Shown: positions 1 to 9,817, counted from the first letter of the stretch. The stretch is 64,000 nt of DNA from Thermovenabulum sp049701175 (GCF_049701175.1 NZ_JBNATW010000001.1:72976-136975); one strand, 5' to 3'. Notes: a model not told the origin generated them from the sequence alone. Program-made: numbers and translations.

Positions 1-380
1 CTTACCATTTTTTCAGCAGCTTCACGGGAAAGTTCCGCCATTGTTACTTGGAACTCCGCCTGTTTTTTCTGCAATTCAGTTTGGTACTTATAGTCAAAAT
101 CAGAGGTGGAAAGGGTGAGCATGCCAGCTTTTTCCTTTTCCTTTGCCTCCTTGTCGTTAAATTCTATCACATCTTTATATAGCTTAGCCTTTTCAATGGA
201 AATTTGTGCAAGCTGTAACTGCTGACTATTACTTAAGGCCAACTTTAAGGCATCATTAAGCGTCAGCTCTAAAGGTTTCCCCTCCTCTTGACTTTTTATT
301 GAAGGAGATAATACAAAGCCTGAGATTAAAAGCATAAAGGCCATTACAAGAAGCCTTATCTTAATTTTGCTTTTTTTCAT
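1..380 (-). CDS. TolC-like outer membrane efflux family protein (N-terminal part)
   Basis: Reading leftward from an ATG at 380, the frame stays open to the window edge, giving about 126 residues. It begins with a Lys-rich start and a hydrophobic signal-like segment (roughly residues 8-28), then a segment beginning LELTLNDALKLALSNS, the repeat start typical of TolC/OEP-family efflux components, followed by long polar helix. It is the last visible gene of the RND operon, 23 bp downstream of the pump gene. In a monoderm Firmicute such TolC-like proteins are found beside RND pumps although their role is unclear. The family call rests only on this N-terminal portion; the C-terminus lies outside the window. 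Confidence 0.7.
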   Translation of the reverse strand, partial: MKKSKIKIRLLVMAFMLLISGFVLSPSIKSQEEGKPLELTLNDALKLALSNSQQLQLAQISIEKAKLYKDVIEFNDKEAKEKEKAGMLTLSTSDFDYKYQTELQKKQAEFQVTMAELSREAAEKMV

Positions 381-403
381 CCTTATCACCCGCTTTTTTT
401 AAA

Positions 404-3400
404 TTAAGAAGCTTTTTTGAAAAATTTTATCCTCTGCCCGAGATCCTCAAATACGGTGTAAACAACTGGTATTACCACAAGGGTGAGCAGGGTTGATACA
501 GTAAGCCCTCCTATTACGACCGTTGCCATAGGAGCTCTGAGTTCTCCCGATTCGCCTAAACCCAGTGCCAAAGGCAACAATCCTAATATTGTGGTAAGAG
601 TAGTCATCAAAATAGGCCGTAATCTCAAAGGCCCTGCTTTTAATATAGCTTCCGTCCTCGTATAGCCTTTCATCCTCAACTGATTTATAAAATCGATTAA
701 TACAATTGCGTTGTTTACCACAATTCCTCCTAACATAATGACACCAATAAATGCAGGCACATTCAAATGTCTTCCCGTCAAAACTAAAGAAAATACAACT
801 CCTATTACAGCCAAAGGTACAGAAAACATAATTATAAAAGGTTGAAATAGCGATTCAAATTGTGCTGCCATTACCATATACACAAGAAGTATTGCCAAAA
901 TTAGGGCAAAGGTAAGATCCTTGAAGGCTTCAATTAACTGTTCTTGTTCGCCGCCCATTTTTATCTCATAACCTTGAGGTAAAGGTATATTTTTAAGCTT
1001 TTCTTCTATCTCCTTGTTTACATCTCCAACAGGCCTTCCAGAAATTGTACCGGATATAGTAACAGCCCTTACCTGGTCTTCCCTGTTTATCGCAATAGGA
1101 CCATTTTCTTTTTTAATCTCGGCAATTTCGGATAAAGTTACAAAACTGCCTGTAGGTGTTGGTATTATAAGGTTTTTCAATTTATCTATGCTAGAAACGG
1201 CGTCTTCTTCCGCTTTTACCACAACATTAATTTCTTCCCCTTCGTGCCTGTATTTCGTTGCTGTTAAACCTGAAATGCTGTTTTCTATCATCTTTGCTAT
1301 TTGAGCCGAACTTACACCGTAAAAAGCCGCTTTCACCTTATCGACCTTTATTTGAATTTCGGGCCTGCCTTTCTCCAAGCTGCTTTCCACTTCTCGAGTG
1401 CCTTCAATCGATTTTACCACAGCAACTACCTGATCGGAAATATTTTTTAGCTTATTGAGGTCATCACCTTTGATTACAATAGAAACCGGCTTTAAAAGCC
1501 CTCCTCCAGAAAAGTCAAAGGTGCTGACAGCCCTAACCGTTATTTTTGCACCTGGAATATTCTTGCATATTCCTCGGATTTCATCGGCGATTTGCGCACT
1601 CTTTCGTTTTCTTTCCGATAAAGGTACCAGTTTTACACTTATGGTGGCCTCATTTTTACTGGCACTGTTCATGCTCATCATAGAGCTGCTGCCAGAAATC
1701 CCAACATTTGTAAGTATTCCTTCTATCTCCTTTATGTTTTTTATTTTGCCAACCAGCAAATTCACAGTTTCCTCAACCCGTTCAAGCCTTGTACCATAGG
1801 GCATTTCTACATTAATATTTATCATCCCCGAATCCGATTGGGGTAAAAACTCAGTCCCCACAAAGGGAATAAATAGAAGGCTTATTATGAATAATATTAC
1901 AGCAGTTGCAATAACTTTTTTTCTATTTTTTAAAGCCCAGGCCAATAAATTCCTGTACCTTATTTCAATATTTTGATAAAAGGAGGAGAATTTTTCCATA
2001 ATACCAAGCTTTTTCCCCTTATCTGCTACCATAAGCCTTGAAGACAAAAGAGGAACCAGTGTAATGGCTACTACCAAGGAGGCTAAGAGGGAAAAGGTAA
2101 CAGTAAGTGCAAGTTCTTTGAAAAGCTGTGCAGTTATACCCTGTATAAAAACTATAGGCAAAAACACAGCGATTGTGGTCAAAGTTGAAGCAACAATAGC
2201 ATTCGTGACCTCATTTGTGCCAAAAATCGCTGAAGATATGCTATCTTCTCCTCCTTCCCTGTGCCTGAATATATTTTCAAGAACAACTATAGAGTTATCT
2301 ACGAGCATTCCTACACCTAAGGCAAGGCCTCCGAGGGACATAAGATTTAATGTTAGGTGATTAAAATAAACGAGGATGAAAGTGGAAATAATAGAAATAG
2401 GTATGGATATTCCAATTATCAAGGTTGAACGTAAATTGCCTAAAAATAGGTAAATAATCAATATTGCGAGCAGAGCACCGCTAATTGCGTTATCAACCAC
2501 CCTGTTAATGGACTTTTTTATAAATTCAGATTGGTCAAAAATAGGAACAAAATGGACATCTTTACCTGCATCCCTTTTGATTAATTCAAGCTCTTTTAAA
2601 ACCCTTTCTGCCACCCGTACGGTGTTGTAATCGCTTTGTTTTTGTATTATAAGTGTAATGCTGGGTTGGCCGTTGTATTTGGATATGGTCGTAATATCCT
2701 TATGGGTATCTTCAACCTTGGCAATATCTTTTAAAGGGATGGTTATCCCCGAGGGCAGCTGTACGGGTAAATTCTCTATCTCCGATACGCTGTTAAATTC
2801 GGCAAGAATCCTCACGAGGTAATCCTTCTGCCCGTAAGCAATAGAGCCTCCAGAAAAATTTAGATTTTCAAGTTGTAAAGCCCTTGCGATATTATCCATA
2901 GTTATACCGTAAAAAACCAATTTTTGAGGGTCAACCTTTATTTGTATTTCTCTTTCGGTGCCTCCCACAATGTCAACAGAAGCTACCCCTTCTGCCCTAA
3001 GTAGCTTTGGCTTTATTTCGTCCTCTGCATACTTTTTGAGCTGTGACACATCCTCCATTCCATATACTGCAACTTCCATCACAGGAAGCATTGAAGGGTC
3101 AAATTTATAAATCTGCGGGTTTTTTACCTCTGTTGGAAGGTATGCCTTCACCATATCTATTTTTTCTCGCAAGTCAAGGGAAGCAAAATCCATATTTGTG
3201 CCCCAGTTAAACTCTACAATAATAGTAGAATACCCCTCATTAGAAATTGAACTGATACTTTTTACATTTTTAACTGTTGCAATTATTTGTTCTAAAGGTT
3301 TTGTCACCACATTTTCTACTTCCTGGGGCCCAGCATCTTTATACTCTGTAACAACTACAGCTATAGGGAAAGAGAAATTGGGTAAAAGGTCGATACTGAG

Positions 3401-3493
3401 TCTTGTTAAGGATACAAATCCCAATACAATTACTACCAATATCATCATGAGCATGGTAACAGGGCGTTTAATTGAAAAGGAAGCAAGGCTCAT
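404..3493 (-). CDS. RND-family multidrug efflux pump (AcrB/HAE1 type)
   Basis: A proton-driven inner membrane exporter of 1029 residues, the usual length for the AcrB/HAE1 family. There is one N-terminal membrane helix (about 11-31), two large extracytoplasmic loops and two blocks of about five helices (about 335-545 and 850-1020). The helix 4 motif GVGMLVDNSIVVLEN (about 392-406) keeps one of the two AcrB proton-relay aspartates and has Asn for the second. The helix 10 motif VNNAIVLID has Asn where AcrB has the relay Lys, a variation seen in other HAE1-like proteins. The start overlaps the upstream membrane fusion gene by 4 bp, so the two are translationally coupled. Substrate is not predictable. 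Confidence 0.93.
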   Translation of the reverse strand: MSLASFSIKRPVTMLMMILVVIVLGFVSLTRLSIDLLPNFSFPIAVVVTEYKDAGPQEVENVVTKPLEQIIATVKNVKSISSISNEGYSTIIVEFNWGTNMDFASLDLREKIDMVKAYLPTEVKNPQIYKFDPSMLPVMEVAVYGMEDVSQLKKYAEDEIKPKLLRAEGVASVDIVGGTEREIQIKVDPQKLVFYGITMDNIARALQLENLNFSGGSIAYGQKDYLVRILAEFNSVSEIENLPVQLPSGITIPLKDIAKVEDTHKDITTISKYNGQPSITLIIQKQSDYNTVRVAERVLKELELIKRDAGKDVHFVPIFDQSEFIKKSINRVVDNAISGALLAILIIYLFLGNLRSTLIIGISIPISIISTFILVYFNHLTLNLMSLGGLALGVGMLVDNSIVVLENIFRHREGGEDSISSAIFGTNEVTNAIVASTLTTIAVFLPIVFIQGITAQLFKELALTVTFSLLASLVVAITLVPLLSSRLMVADKGKKLGIMEKFSSFYQNIEIRYRNLLAWALKNRKKVIATAVILFIISLLFIPFVGTEFLPQSDSGMININVEMPYGTRLERVEETVNLLVGKIKNIKEIEGILTNVGISGSSSMMSMNSASKNEATISVKLVPLSERKRKSAQIADEIRGICKNIPGAKITVRAVSTFDFSGGGLLKPVSIVIKGDDLNKLKNISDQVVAVVKSIEGTREVESSLEKGRPEIQIKVDKVKAAFYGVSSAQIAKMIENSISGLTATKYRHEGEEINVVVKAEEDAVSSIDKLKNLIIPTPTGSFVTLSEIAEIKKENGPIAINREDQVRAVTISGTISGRPVGDVNKEIEEKLKNIPLPQGYEIKMGGEQEQLIEAFKDLTFALILAILLVYMVMAAQFESLFQPFIIMFSVPLAVIGVVFSLVLTGRHLNVPAFIGVIMLGGIVVNNAIVLIDFINQLRMKGYTRTEAILKAGPLRLRPILMTTLTTILGLLPLALGLGESGELRAPMATVVIGGLTVSTLLTLVVIPVVYTVFEDLGQRIKFFKKAS

Positions 3494-4755
3494 TGTTTTT
3501 CACTCCCGCTAATTATTTCTACCTTATCTTTATCTTCAAGGTATTCTTGACCTTCTACCACAATGTTCTCTCCTTCTTTAAGCCCATCCAAAATAACTAC
3601 GTTACCGGAGAGGACTTCTCCTACCTTTATTTTCCTCAAATGAGCGGTATTTTCTGAAACTACGAAAACTGCCTTGTCCTGGCCGAAGGTTAAAACTGCG
3701 TTTTCGGGTACAAAAAGGGCTTTTACTTCTTTCACTTTAACCTTTACCTTTGCCAGCATTCCAGGCTTTAAAAGCCCTTTTTCATTTTTAATTGCAATCT
3801 TTACAGGATAGCTTTGGGTTTTTGAATCCTTAAAAATGCCCACATCAACAACTTCACCTTCACCCGAGAAATCTACCGAATCCACTCTTATCAAGGCCTT
3901 ATCCCCTACTTTTACTGCATTTATCCTATTCTCAGACAAAAATACTTTCATTTCCAAATCTTTTAAATTTCCCATTACCGCGACTACTGTACCTGCACTT
4001 ATAAACTGTCCCTCTTTTACATTTATTGACCCTACTGTACCATCAATGGGTGCCGTTATATTTGTATTTTCCAAAGCACTCAAAGCTGTGTCTAAAGCGG
4101 CTTTAGCCTGATTTAATTGGGCTTTCGCCCCTTCTATCATGTCAGGTATGGCTTTCTCTTTTGTAAGGGTTAACTGAGTTTTTGCAGATTCCAGTTGTTC
4201 CTTTGCAATCTTATACTGCAATTCCACATTCTCAAATTGCTGCTTTGAAATAGCCCCCTGTTCAAACAGGTTTTTCATTTTTTCATAATTGCTGAGGGCA
4301 TTATTATAATTTAACTCGGCCTGGTCGACAGCAGATTGTAATCTCTCTACCTCCTGGACCGATTGACTATTTTTGACTCGCGAATAATTTGATAAAGCAA
4401 GTTCATAAGCTGCTTTTGCCTGATTTACTTGATTTATCACATCCTTATCCTCTATTTTAATTAATACATCACCTTTTTTAACTTCTTCCCCTTCTTTTAC
4501 CAGCACCTTTTCCACTTTGCCCGACATTTTCGACACTAAAACTATCTGGCCTTCAGCTTCCAAAATGGCTGGAAATTCTTGATATTCAGATATAATATCT
4601 TTTTTTAGCGTAAGAACCCTTACCGGCACTTTTTCCTCTTGGGCTTTAGGCTGATTTTTATTGATAGAACAACCAGTAAATAATAATGTTGAAACTAAAA
4701 ACAGGACTGATATTTTTACTAAAGTCTCCTTTAAATACTTTGAAGAATAATACAT
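3490..4755 (-). CDS. RND efflux periplasmic adaptor (membrane fusion protein), lipoprotein
   Basis: A 421-residue adaptor that would link the RND pump to an outer component. It has a signal peptide ending in the lipobox LFTGC (Cys about 29), a split biotinyl-lipoyl-like beta domain (VEKVLVKEGEEVKKGDVLIKI, then NITAPIDGTVGSINVKEGQ), a central alpha-helical coiled-coil hairpin (about 105-215, rich in Ala/Gln/Lys), and a C-terminal beta-barrel and membrane-proximal region. The ATG is preceded by AGGAGGG. It lies 3 bp after the DedA/PAP2 gene and overlaps the pump gene by 4 bp, so the four genes form one operon. The family is certain; the substrate is unknown. Confidence 0.93.
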   Translation of the reverse strand: MYYSSKYLKETLVKISVLFLVSTLLFTGCSINKNQPKAQEEKVPVRVLTLKKDIISEYQEFPAILEAEGQIVLVSKMSGKVEKVLVKEGEEVKKGDVLIKIEDKDVINQVNQAKAAYELALSNYSRVKNSQSVQEVERLQSAVDQAELNYNNALSNYEKMKNLFEQGAISKQQFENVELQYKIAKEQLESAKTQLTLTKEKAIPDMIEGAKAQLNQAKAALDTALSALENTNITAPIDGTVGSINVKEGQFISAGTVVAVMGNLKDLEMKVFLSENRINAVKVGDKALIRVDSVDFSGEGEVVDVGIFKDSKTQSYPVKIAIKNEKGLLKPGMLAKVKVKVKEVKALFVPENAVLTFGQDKAVFVVSENTAHLRKIKVGEVLSGNVVILDGLKEGENIVVEGQEYLEDKDKVEIISGSEKQ

Positions 4756-4758
4756 TTT

Positions 4759-6033
4759 CTAAACCCTCCTATTCTTTGCATAATTCTCTAAAGCGAAGGA
4801 AATTATTATAAGAGCTGAAAGCCAAATCCCCCCTATCAGTAAGCCTGCAAATACATCAGAAGGATAATTTAACAAATTATAAACCCTACTAAAACCAATC
4901 AGGACAATTAGTATAAATGCAATAAAAATTATAGCATACTTTTTTATTTTTTTATCTAATTTTTTTATAATCAAAAAAATTGTATATCCAATAAAAGAAG
5001 TGATGACCAAAATTGAGCCGCTCGGGAAGCCGTACTTAAAAAATAAATTCATAGGCACATCAGGAATAGGCCTCAGTCTTTGTATCTCATTTTTTAGTAG
5101 TAACTGTATTACAAGCGCCCCCAAAAAAGATGCAGCTGTCATAATCAAATAAGAAAGTTTCTTATAAAAAATAAAAACAATAACTAAACTAAGAGCTAAT
5201 ATAAATATAATTATGTAAGGAGATTCTACAATTTCAATAAAAAATTGGGTAGCTTTATCCATAAGCGGCGATTTTAAATGAGTTAAAATAAATTTTACTA
5301 TTATTCCATCTAAGTAATCCAATTCCTTTTCCCTCAATTCCGTAACCATTTTAATAAATATTAAACTTGCTACTGCGCTAAAGCTAAGCCCAGCTATAAT
5401 ATAAACGCCAAATTCTCCATAAGAATTAATAAAACCAGAAAATAATTTATTAATTTTCTCATAAACTGGCTTGAGCCTTTTCTTTGTCTTAGCAAATAAC
5501 CCAATTCTTGTGCAAACATAATAAATTCCGAAGACAAGCATTATAGCGATAAAGGACCCGGGGCCTAAAACTTTATTTACAAAGTACTCCGCTTTTTCGC
5601 CAAAAGAAATCACAATAAACGCTTCTAAGAAAAATCGGGCACTCCTGCTCAATAAAGCAGCGATAAAAAAGGTGAAGATATCCATTCTGAATATTCCCGA
5701 AGCAATTGTAAATACTTTATAGGGAATAGGAGTAAATCCTGCAACCGCTACTGCCCAAGCCCCGTATTTCTTAAAATTTTCTTCAATTATTTCAATCTTT
5801 GAACTACTGATAAACCTCAACAAAAGTTTTCTCCCGGCCCTTGTTCCTAAAAAATATCCGAAAAGTCCTCCTAAGGCTGAAGCAAGGGAAGCAATTAAAG
5901 CGTAAAAAAAGGAATTTTCTATATGAGCAAAACAAAGGGGAATCAAAATCAAATCAGGTGGAACTGGAAAAAAGGAAGCCTCGGCAAAGGATAATACAAA
6001 AAGCCCCAAAACACTGTTTTGTATGTCCAACAT
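4759..6033 (-). CDS. DedA (YqaA-type) membrane protein fused to a catalytically degenerate PAP2 domain
   Basis: A 424-residue polytopic membrane fusion. The N-terminal half (about 1-170) is DedA/YqaA-like, with FFPVPPDLILIPL near residue 20 and the GFTPIPYKVFTIASG motif near 100. The C-terminal half (about 200-420) is PAP2-like: KNEIQRLRP matches the first phosphatase motif, but the second reads PSGS where PSGH is expected, and the third reads SRVYNLLNYPSD with Asn where the catalytic His belongs. Both catalytic His positions are therefore substituted, so the PAP2 part is probably not a working phosphatase. I chose ATG 6033 because a longer GTG start at 6045 sits inside the ribosome-binding region. 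It is the first gene of the efflux operon. Confidence 0.8.
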   Translation of the reverse strand: MLDIQNSVLGLFVLSFAEASFFPVPPDLILIPLCFAHIENSFFYALIASLASALGGLFGYFLGTRAGRKLLLRFISSSKIEIIEENFKKYGAWAVAVAGFTPIPYKVFTIASGIFRMDIFTFFIAALLSRSARFFLEAFIVISFGEKAEYFVNKVLGPGSFIAIMLVFGIYYVCTRIGLFAKTKKRLKPVYEKINKLFSGFINSYGEFGVYIIAGLSFSAVASLIFIKMVTELREKELDYLDGIIVKFILTHLKSPLMDKATQFFIEIVESPYIIIFILALSLVIVFIFYKKLSYLIMTAASFLGALVIQLLLKNEIQRLRPIPDVPMNLFFKYGFPSGSILVITSFIGYTIFLIIKKLDKKIKKYAIIFIAFILIVLIGFSRVYNLLNYPSDVFAGLLIGGIWLSALIIISFALENYAKNRRV

Positions 6034-6094
6034 TTTTTCCCTCACCCTTCATTTCATTTTTGAAAAATCATTTACTTAAATATCCTACCAAAAA

Positions 6095-6117
6095 ATACAC
6101 AAAATATAAATGTGTAT
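6095..6117. promoter_or_regulatory. 23-bp inverted repeat upstream of the efflux operon
   Basis: ATACACA, a 9-bp A/T spacer, then TGTGTAT form a perfect 7-bp inverted repeat in the divergent gap between the efflux operon (start 6033) and the glycosyltransferase (start 6340). Size and placement suit a dimeric repressor, for example TetR or MarR type, but no such regulator gene is adjacent. The rest of this roughly 300-bp AT-rich gap shows no convincing RNA element. Confidence 0.35.
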
Positions 6118-6339
6118 AAGGAAAATGCCCATTATCTTACAATATTTTTTAATTCTTTATGAAAAAATTCCCTAAAAATAGTTTTTAGCCCTTATTTGAA
6201 AAAATAAAGAGTAAATCAGTCCAATTGCATACTTTAAATTGAAATAATGGAGGTATATAATTTTAAATAGTGTTTTAGTGTTTATAAATTTTCTTAATTT
6301 TATTTTTCAACCTATACTTCAATAAAAGAGGGGGATACA

Positions 6340-7752
6340 ATGGAACTCCCACAAATTATATATACTATTGCGATATTTCTTTACCTATTCTTTTTTGTGT
6401 TATTCCTAAGGTATTTTTTCTGGATGAATTATTCCTATAAATATTACTGGTCAAAGAGAAGACCCCTCAGCCTTTTAGAATTAAAAAGGCTTGCAAAAGA
6501 AAAAAATAAAAAGCTACCCATGTTTTCTATTTTAGTTCCTGCAAGAGAAGAAGCCGAAGTAATAGGTCAAACCATTGAAAACCTCGCAAAATTAAATTAT
6601 CCCCATAATTTATTAGAGATTATAGTTATTACCGATGAAAAAGAGTTGGAAAAGGGAGTGCCAATTACTACTCAGCAGGTGGTAGAGCAGAAAATTGATG
6701 AATTTAAAAAAAGAAAAAACGCTCCTATTTTAAAACACGTTACAGTACCTTACGACTTTGACGGTTTTTATCAAGGACTGCGGCTTGGAAAACCAGTCCC
6801 CTCTACAAAAGGTAGAGCTTTAAACTACGGTTTATCCTTCATAGATAAGAATTCAGATATATGCGGATTCTACGATGCTGAAAGCCATCCGGAAAAGGAT
6901 GTCCTTTTGTATATAGCTTCCCAATGGCTTTCCTCTAATCGTAAAAATTTAATATGGCAAGGACCTGTATTTCAAGTAAGAAATTTCTTTTACCTCAGCC
7001 CTATAACAAAAATTGCCTCTCTATACCAAGCTCTTGCCCATGAATGGTATATGCCCGTCCTCATGAGGCAGCTGCCTTTTGTCGGCGGAACTAACCTTTT
7101 TATAGAGTCAAAACTTTTAAAAGAAATAGGAGGTTTTGATTACAACGCTCTTACAGAGGACTTAGAAATAGGCGTAAGGGCTTACTTAGAAAAAGACGCT
7201 TGGCCGGAATATTTCCCATATGTAAGCACCGAACAGACCCCGGAAACTTATAAGTCCTTTTTCAGGCAGCGATTAAGATGGGCTTCAGGTCACATTCAGG
7301 TTATTGAAAAATTTCGCAAAGCCGACTGCTATGATATAAAAAAGAAAAATACAATTATCAAGAATTTACTGCTAAAAGGCGAAATAGAATGGGCTCTGTA
7401 TCAATTGGCCGTGTTAATCCCTGTTGCTGTTTTGATCTTAAGTTTAAAAGGCCTTGTTAAACCAATATTCCTTCCTACTCCGCTTGCTTGGACATTGAAA
7501 TCCTTTGTATTTATATACTTTGGTTTTACCTATTATCTTTATTTAAAATACCTGCGGTTTATGAAAATTCGCAGTAAACCAAATGTTTTTTTAGCTTTAT
7601 TTGAACTACTGTTCCTCCCAATAGCGGGATTTTTACTGCCACTACCTTATACCTCTGCATTGATTTTGAGGGCCATGAACAAACAGCCCAAGGTTTGGGT
7701 TAAAACCCCGAGAACGCAAGAAGTTGCTGATTTAAGTATAAAAAACATATAA
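6340..7752 (+). CDS. Membrane-bound family 2 glycosyltransferase
   Basis: A 470-residue processive-type GT2 enzyme. An N-terminal membrane helix (about 8-30) is followed by the nucleotide-sugar fold: FSILVPAREEAEVIGQTI near 64, a DxE-type metal motif in FYDAESHPEKDVL near 180, TEDLEIGVRA near 270 as the catalytic-base region, and QRLRWASG near 313, the Q-x-x-R-W acceptor motif. Two or three hydrophobic helices close the protein (about 350-460). It starts at an ATG after GAGGGGG, stands alone and ends in a clear terminator. Polysaccharide or glycolipid synthesis at the cytoplasmic membrane is likely; sugar and acceptor cannot be read. Confidence 0.85.
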   Translation: MELPQIIYTIAIFLYLFFFVLFLRYFFWMNYSYKYYWSKRRPLSLLELKRLAKEKNKKLPMFSILVPAREEAEVIGQTIENLAKLNYPHNLLEIIVITDEKELEKGVPITTQQVVEQKIDEFKKRKNAPILKHVTVPYDFDGFYQGLRLGKPVPSTKGRALNYGLSFIDKNSDICGFYDAESHPEKDVLLYIASQWLSSNRKNLIWQGPVFQVRNFFYLSPITKIASLYQALAHEWYMPVLMRQLPFVGGTNLFIESKLLKEIGGFDYNALTEDLEIGVRAYLEKDAWPEYFPYVSTEQTPETYKSFFRQRLRWASGHIQVIEKFRKADCYDIKKKNTIIKNLLLKGEIEWALYQLAVLIPVAVLILSLKGLVKPIFLPTPLAWTLKSFVFIYFGFTYYLYLKYLRFMKIRSKPNVFLALFELLFLPIAGFLLPLPYTSALILRAMNKQPKVWVKTPRTQEVADLSIKNI

Positions 7753-7760
7753 ATATATAA

Positions 7761-7810
7761 AAACCCTTCATGAGATTTAGTTCTCTTAGTCTTATGAAGG
7801 GTTTTTTGTT
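7761..7810 (+). terminator. Rho-independent terminator of the glycosyltransferase gene
   Basis: AAACCCTTCAT pairs with ATGAAGGGTTT and is followed directly by a T run; it begins 8 bp after the stop codon. Confidence 0.85.
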
Positions 7811-7965
7811 TCTTGGTAATTTTTCTTTTGATTCTCAGCCTCATGGTGTGTATAACGGAGAATATTATATAATCGCAAAAAATAAAAAAAAAGATAAAAA
7901 AGGACTTTTGCTCGATATAAAGAAATATATTAAAAATATAATAGTTTTTAAGAGGTGTCCTTAAA

Positions 7966-9798
7966 TTGAACGATTTTTTAGATAGAAAAAAAATAAAACA
8001 AAAGTTACGGGATATTATAGAAAAGGAAAGACTTATCATAGGTGCTGGTGTTGGAAGCGGATTTGCCGCAAAATATGCCGAAGAAGGCGGGGCGGATATC
8101 CTTTTTTTGTTTAATTCCGGAAGATTTCGCATGGCAGGTGTCCCTTCCCTTGCAGGCTATCTACCGTATGCCAACGCAAACGACATGGTAATTAACTTTG
8201 GGGTAACTGAAATCATACCAAAAGTTAAAAATATCCCTGTTATTGCAGGACTATGTGCAACAGACCCAAAATTTTCCCATAGTGAACTTTTAGAGACAGT
8301 AAAAAACTACAACTTTAGCGGCGTTATAAATTACCCAACCATGTCCATAATAAACGGAAATTTCAGATTGATTGCCGAAGAACAGGGCTATGGTTTTGAC
8401 AATGAGGTTAATTTAATAAAACTCGCCAACGAAATGGATATTTTTACGGTAGCATTTGTACAAAACGAGATGGAAGCGGAAAAAATGCTTGAAGCCAACG
8501 CCGATGTGATTTGTGTACATTTTGGGTTTACCAGTGGAGGAGAAGGAAACATCAAAACCTTTATGCCATTAAATGATGCAGTTAATTTGTATTGCAGCAT
8601 TTACAAAAAAATAATCGCCAAAAAAAACGACCAAATCTTAATGGTTTACGGCGGCCCTTTAGGTTATCCTGAAAGCATAAGGAATTTTTTAAGAGAAATT
8701 AAAAAGCGGGGTGCCAAGGTACACGGCTATATCGGCGGTTCAGCAATAGATAGTAATTACGTAAGGGAAACCATTACAAGTCTAACCCACCTTCTAAAAG
8801 GAATTAGCCAGCAGGAGATATCAAAATTAGGAAATCTTGTAGGCAGTTCCCAGTCTATGCAAAATATTTACGAAATAATAATGAAGGTGGCGCCAAGCGA
8901 TATAACAGTACTAGTTACGGGAGAAAGCGGTACAGGAAAAGAACTTGTAGCTGAAGCAATTCATGAATTGAGTTTGAGAAAGGAAAAACCCCTTATAAAA
9001 ATTAACTGCGCCAACCTCCCTGAAAATCTGCTTGAAAGCGAGCTTTTTGGCCATGAAGCCGGTGCTTTTACAGGAGCAATTAAAAGGCACATAGGTAAAT
9101 TTGAACTCGCAAACGGAGGAACCCTTGTTTTGGATGAGATAGGTGAAATTCCTTTAAGCCTTCAGGCAAAACTTTTAAGGGTCATTGAAAATCAAGAATT
9201 TTACCGTGTAGGCGGAGAAAAGTTAATCAAAGTAGATGTTAGGATAATAGCCTGTACCAATAAAGATCTATCTAAACTTGTAAAAGAAGGGAAATTCCGT
9301 GAAGACCTTTTCTGGCGATTAAATGTCATTAATATAAACATGCCTCCCCTAAGAATGCACTTAGAAGACCTACCCGAAATTGTCGAAGAAATTGTAAAGC
9401 GCTACTGTAAAAAGCATAACAAATCCATACCAAAAATTGACCCTAACTTGATTAAAAACCTTAAACTTTATAATTGGCCGGGTAATGTTCGAGAATTGGA
9501 AAACTTCATTCACACCCTTTTGGTATTTTCAAACGAAAAAATGCTCTCCTTTAACGATAAAGCAGCAAACCTTTTAAAGGAAAAATTATTGCAACAAAAC
9601 GAATATGAAAAGGAAACCCAAAGCCATCTTTTTAAACCCCATTCTAAATATGAAATTGAAAATAAAATTTTAATTGAAGTCTTAGAACAATGTAATTTTA
9701 ACAAAACAAAAGCAGCGGAAAAGTTGGGGATAAGCAGGCGCACCCTCTACAACAGGTTAAAAAAAATGGGATATGATAAAGCCCCCTTTAATTTGTAA
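7966..9798 (+). CDS. Sigma-54-dependent activator with an N-terminal PEP-hydrolase-like TIM-barrel sensor
   Basis: A 610-residue regulator starting at TTG after AGAGGTG. Residues 1 to about 275 are a TIM-barrel domain (IIGAGVGSGFAAKYAEEGG, NSGRFRMAG, PVIAGLCATDP) that aligns along its length with the enzyme-like protein encoded at 11166-11993. An AAA+ domain follows: Walker A GESGTGKE near 319, the sigma-54 contact loop GAFTGA near 366, and Walker B LVLDEIGEI. A Fis-type helix-turn-helix (NKTKAAEKLGISRRTLYNRL) closes the protein near 580-602. Inference: the barrel binds a ligand related to the substrate of the downstream enzymes and gates activation of the -24/-12 promoter at 9887. Confidence 0.92.
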   Translation: MNDFLDRKKIKQKLRDIIEKERLIIGAGVGSGFAAKYAEEGGADILFLFNSGRFRMAGVPSLAGYLPYANANDMVINFGVTEIIPKVKNIPVIAGLCATDPKFSHSELLETVKNYNFSGVINYPTMSIINGNFRLIAEEQGYGFDNEVNLIKLANEMDIFTVAFVQNEMEAEKMLEANADVICVHFGFTSGGEGNIKTFMPLNDAVNLYCSIYKKIIAKKNDQILMVYGGPLGYPESIRNFLREIKKRGAKVHGYIGGSAIDSNYVRETITSLTHLLKGISQQEISKLGNLVGSSQSMQNIYEIIMKVAPSDITVLVTGESGTGKELVAEAIHELSLRKEKPLIKINCANLPENLLESELFGHEAGAFTGAIKRHIGKFELANGGTLVLDEIGEIPLSLQAKLLRVIENQEFYRVGGEKLIKVDVRIIACTNKDLSKLVKEGKFREDLFWRLNVININMPPLRMHLEDLPEIVEEIVKRYCKKHNKSIPKIDPNLIKNLKLYNWPGNVRELENFIHTLLVFSNEKMLSFNDKAANLLKEKLLQQNEYEKETQSHLFKPHSKYEIENKILIEVLEQCNFNKTKAAEKLGISRRTLYNRLKKMGYDKAPFNL

Positions 9799-9817
9799 CA
9801 TTAAAGTTTACAACTTG

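Noticed and set aside
483..3657. Plus-strand open frames across the RND/adaptor genes and similar antisense frames elsewhere
   Set aside because: They have no ribosome-binding sites or recognisable domains and lie opposite well-supported genes.
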